Made by a program: the position numbers and the translations under genes | Assembly (NCBI GenBank): GCA_026874595.1 | Contig: CM049307.1 | Coordinates: 2,563,579 to 2,627,578 of the forward strand | Source: Sipunculus nudus | Taxonomy: Eukaryota > Annelida > Sipuncula > Golfingiida > Sipunculidae | Direction: 5' to 3' | Length of the DNA stretch: 64,000 bases | Part shown: in pieces, positions 61,001 to 64,000 of the stretch | Layout: each line of letters begins with the position of its first letter | Position numbering within the stretch: position 1 is the first letter of the stretch | The notes under the pieces: generated by a model | Told to the model about the DNA's origin: nothing | Database searches by the model: none | The model's input: only the letters and a program-made list of their open reading frames with translations

Positions 61001-61170
61001 GATGTGTTAACTAGATACTGACGTATTGGATTTGTTAACTAGACACTGACGTATTGGATTTGTTAACTAGACACTGATGTATTGGATGTGTTAACTAGCC
61101 ACTGACATATTGGATGTGTTAACTAGACACTGATGTATTGGATGTGTTAACTAGACACTGACTTTCTGGA
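58090..61170. repeat. 28-bp satellite, about 110 copies
   Basis: Units of 28 bp (GACGTATTGGATGTGTTAAC then TAGACACT) extend for about 3.1 kb. Each contains the palindrome GTTAAC. Variants are ACGT/ATGT, CTAG/CAAG, GTGT/GCGT and GGAT/GCAT. The left end is mixed. The region from about 59730 rightwards is very uniform, and the last few units (from about 61010) diverge again. Stops occur in every frame, so it is non-coding. Confidence 0.96.
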
Positions 61171-62930
61171 TGTGCCAATGACCTGCTGGTTTTCCTTAAA
61201 CAGGAAAAATATCTTTTACCTCATTTAGCATTTAAGTTCTTGTGGTGATATGTTCTTTTTTCTGGTAAATACAGATTTGACTGGTCCTTAAGATTCAATA
61301 TCCCCTTTTAGCCAAAATCATCTAAATTTACTTAATGGAATCTACATTTCTGTTATACATTTTTGCAGAAAAGACCAGAAAATTCTGAAATCGACAGTTG
61401 CATACCACATTGAAACCACTGACTCTTTTCATGTCAGGATTGCTGCCAGGTTAAATAATGTTCTCAACAAAACATTACTCCCATTATATTCAAACACACA
61501 TTTACTTTTTATGTTCAGTTATATAAACATTCAGCAGAAAACACATACATGTAATAAGTTAACCAAATTATAAGTAATTACAACTTGACACAGAATTCCT
61601 GGTGTCTCACAGACCTGTGTATCAACACTGACACACATTTTGTGATACAGCTGAAGTGTATGTATCAACGACCCAGACATAAAATGAATGTCAGAACAGC
61701 TCTCTGTTATGCTGACAGGACCATGACCTCCTGAGCAAATGAAGCATTTTCCAGTTCTGACATCAGTGATGGGGAAAAAAAGCTGCATGTTTCAATGATT
61801 GGGGTAGAAGTGATACAATAATGAGGATAAATCACGATACCTAGACCAGCCTGTGTCAGCACTGTGAATGATGGTGGAGGGTACATGTGAAGCTACTGAA
61901 CCACAGGAGGCGCTTATGTGGGCAGCAGAAAGCAACAAGTCTTTGTGACTCATAAGCTGTTAACAGTTGTCAGGAGCAAAGGGATGTTGGTAACAGAATA
62001 ACAGATAACCCCAGATAATGTCCCAGACTGTAAGGTAAACATTCCTGCCTCAAAGCTAAATCTGAATTCCGGGTAAAAACAAAGTTTGAACCAAGAAATG
62101 ATTAAAGGAGATTGTGAACCAAAATATTGTTGAATACCAAACCCTAACTCAGGAGAGATTTATGAACATATCCTGGGCTAAAAAAATAATTAAATTACAA
62201 ATCCTGGACAGAAATAATTAAAAGTCTAATCCTGAACCCTGGCAGGTAAAACAACCCATGCTGGAACAAGACAGGATTAAATCCTTACTATGAAATGACA
62301 TTTTAATGGAATAACCATTTCTGGAACAGCACTGGTTAAATAACTGATCCTAAACCAAGAGAGATTGAATAACCAAAGTGGGACTCTGACCTAAGAACGA
62401 TTAAATATATTTAGTCAGAAGCCTATAAAATATTACAGGTTATCTGGTGGCAGAGACATTGGACAACTTGGAGATTGAGAATAAACATCCAAAATGTTTA
62501 CCCACTGCTGCTTGTGAAGTGTTGTTAACAAGGACATTATATGTCTGGGTCTATTAATGGCCTCAATGTATTTTGAAACTGTCACCCTCACACCACATTG
62601 ACTGAGAAAACAAACCATTACAGGTGTCTTAGGCATGTTATATATATACCCATAACATATATAACCATGGAGTTTAACACTTGAAAGTGAACACTGGTTC
62701 CATAGTACCAAATTATATGTAATATTAGTATTTTTATAGCCAAGGTTTTTTTTATTCAAATTCCTGTAATCTCATGAATGCAAAGAATATAATGATATTT
62801 TGATGCTCTGACAAAAAAAAAGATTATTAAAAATCCTTAACAGTTGTATAAATCAAAATTAGCTGTTTAAAGTGAAGGTATCTAGAAGCTCTCTTATTAA
62901 CAGTGAAAGGATTTCCTGCTGTGTTGCTTG
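61171..62930. other. no recognisable gene
   Basis: Spacer between the 28-bp array and the microsatellite beyond the ARL4-like gene. Short minus-strand frames at 61531-61788 and 62433-62759 show no motif. Confidence 0.5.
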
Positions 62931-63034
<104 letters not shown>

Positions 63035-63042
63035 TGCAGTAA

Positions 63043-63048
63043 TTTATT
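63043..63048 (-). terminator. possible polyadenylation signal of the ARL4-like gene
   Basis: TTTATT on the plus strand is AATAAA on the minus strand, 354 bp past the stop codon. It would give a 3' UTR of about 370-390 nt. It is the best candidate by sequence only. Confidence 0.35.
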
Positions 63049-63401
63049 GTATGTAGTAATATATCACAACATATTGGCTGTCTCTGTGCAAAACTTGTGT
63101 GTCCTATATCTCAGCTTATATCTTGAAGCTCTTTCGTAAGTTAAATCAAGTGTGCATATCCTGTAACAACAGGCATAATATATATTAGAACCTACATGCT
63201 GCCAGTAATCTAAGACCAGATTGCCTCATAGCTATATTTAAACAATATCATTTCTCCTTCAGTACAAACTGAACACAGTCTCAATTCTTAAACTTAACAA
63301 AGTGGCAACTCAAAGCGCCTGCCACTTATCACATTTTTTCACAACATGCAATTAATTATGCAACAACACTTATGTCAATTAACTATGTAACACGACTGAT
63401 G

Positions 63402-63977
63402 TCATCGCTTCTTTTTACCTGGTTTGCCAGACTTGCGTTTCTTGAGTATCATTTGGTACAGTTGTTCCAGTCCTTCATCCAGCCCATCCCCTGTCACAGC
63501 ACAGGCTGACTGGATATACCATGGATGAGAAGGAGACAGTTCGTGGAGACAGAGAGCTTTTTCAACCTCGGCAGCTTCTTTAGCCCCTGGCAGGTCCTGT
63601 TTATTGGCTAATACTAATATTGGTACTCCAGAATTTTCCCCACATCGTGCAGTTTTTTGTAGCTCAACTCTTGCCTCTTCCATTCGTTCAGCATCAACTG
63701 AATCAACAACAAACACTATCCCGTCCGTTGACCGCGTATATGATCGCCATAATGGCCGAACTTTATCCTGTCCACCGATATCCCAAATCATGAATGATAC
63801 TCCTTTGGCTTTTCCGCTGTGACCTTTGACCTTCTCACAGTTAAAGCCAACTGTGGGTACTGTGTTTGTGTACTGGTCAAACTTCATTCTGTATAAGACT
63901 GTTGATTTACCTGCGGAGTCCAGACCCAACATCACCACGTGCACCGGGTGCTCTAACCTGGCAAAAGCTGCACCCAT
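63402..63977 (-). CDS. ARL4: ADP-ribosylation factor-like GTPase, ARL4 type
   Basis: A complete 191-residue small GTPase in one exon, as in vertebrate ARL4A/C/D. The G motifs are in order: P-loop GLDSAGKS (18-25), switch-I Thr in VPTVGFN (T42), WDIGGQ (65-70, the catalytic Gln being Q70), NKQD (125-128) and SACA (157-160). Gly2 suits N-myristoylation. A C-terminal polybasic tail (KKRKSGKPGKKKR, 179-191) and the insert around GHSGKAKG (52-59) are features that set ARL4 apart from ARF1-5. ARL4 proteins act at the plasma membrane and recruit cytohesin ARF exchange factors in vertebrates; the tail also drives membrane and nuclear targeting. The paralogue (A, C or D) is not assignable. A 5' UTR intron may lie beyond the window. 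Confidence 0.93.
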   Translation of the reverse strand: MGAAFARLEHPVHVVMLGLDSAGKSTVLYRMKFDQYTNTVPTVGFNCEKVKGHSGKAKGVSFMIWDIGGQDKVRPLWRSYTRSTDGIVFVVDSVDAERMEEARVELQKTARCGENSGVPILVLANKQDLPGAKEAAEVEKALCLHELSPSHPWYIQSACAVTGDGLDEGLEQLYQMILKKRKSGKPGKKKR

Positions 63978-64000
63978 GTCATCTTTTATACCGCAACACC

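Overview
The window looks like a gene-poor stretch of a bivalve mollusc nuclear genome. Three things point there: dispersed repeats of kinds common in bivalves (an element with an AGCTCA...TGAGCT hairpin head and GTCC runs, and a family rich in TGACCTTGACCT motifs), long (AT)n/(GT)n/(CT)n microsatellites, and a metazoan ARL4-type small GTPase. Species cannot be fixed from the sequence. No operons, Shine-Dalgarno sites or prokaryotic genes are visible.

Only one gene is secure: an intact, single-exon ARL4-like GTPase on the minus strand at 63402-63977, close to the right edge. A second, weaker candidate is a promoter and first exon on the plus strand at 16590-17270 (CCAAT box, full CRE, TATA box, then an open segment with a signal-peptide-like N-terminus ending at a consensus 5' splice site). 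A further CCAAT-rich segment lies at 18973-19120. An intact open frame of repeated 12-residue units (45723-46178) and a GC-rich open frame (43795-44259) are possible but unproven. A broken LINE reverse-transcriptase C-terminus lies at 5369-5881 (minus).

The rest is mostly repeats. Minisatellites with unit lengths 20, 21, 28, 31, 36, 36, 41, 50, 50, 59, 62 and 85 bp cover roughly one third of the window by summed span. The largest is a 36-bp satellite of about 12 kb (28937-41161). It is interrupted twice, and closed at its right edge, by three near-identical copies of a (GA)n plus 313-bp insert. The second largest is a 28-bp array of about 3.1 kb (58090-61170).

Layout: 0-4.5 kb microsatellites, a 21-bp array and a 50-bp array; 5-5.9 kb LINE 3' fragment; 6.3-8.2 kb adjacent 41-bp and 85-bp arrays; 8.5-11.0 kb and 12.0-14.0 kb two foldback-type elements with long inverted arms and no transposase; 14.8-16.1 kb paired tRNA-like SINE modules and a TGACCT-rich repeat; 16.6-19.1 kb possible promoters; 20.4-22.1 kb 62-bp and 31-bp arrays; 24.3-26.5 kb element with six 337-bp units; 27.2-28.2 kb 20-bp array; 28.9-41.5 kb the 36-bp satellite; 44.6-45.2 kb a diverged TGACCT-type repeat; 45.8-46.1 kb a second 36-bp minisatellite; 50.0 kb a long hairpin; 53.3-55.7 kb a second hairpin-headed element in inverse orientation; 58.1-61.2 kb the 28-bp array; 63.4-64.0 kb ARL4. 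No set of genes works together here. The interest lies in the repeat architecture and in regulatory motifs carried by repeats. All array lengths depend on assembly quality.
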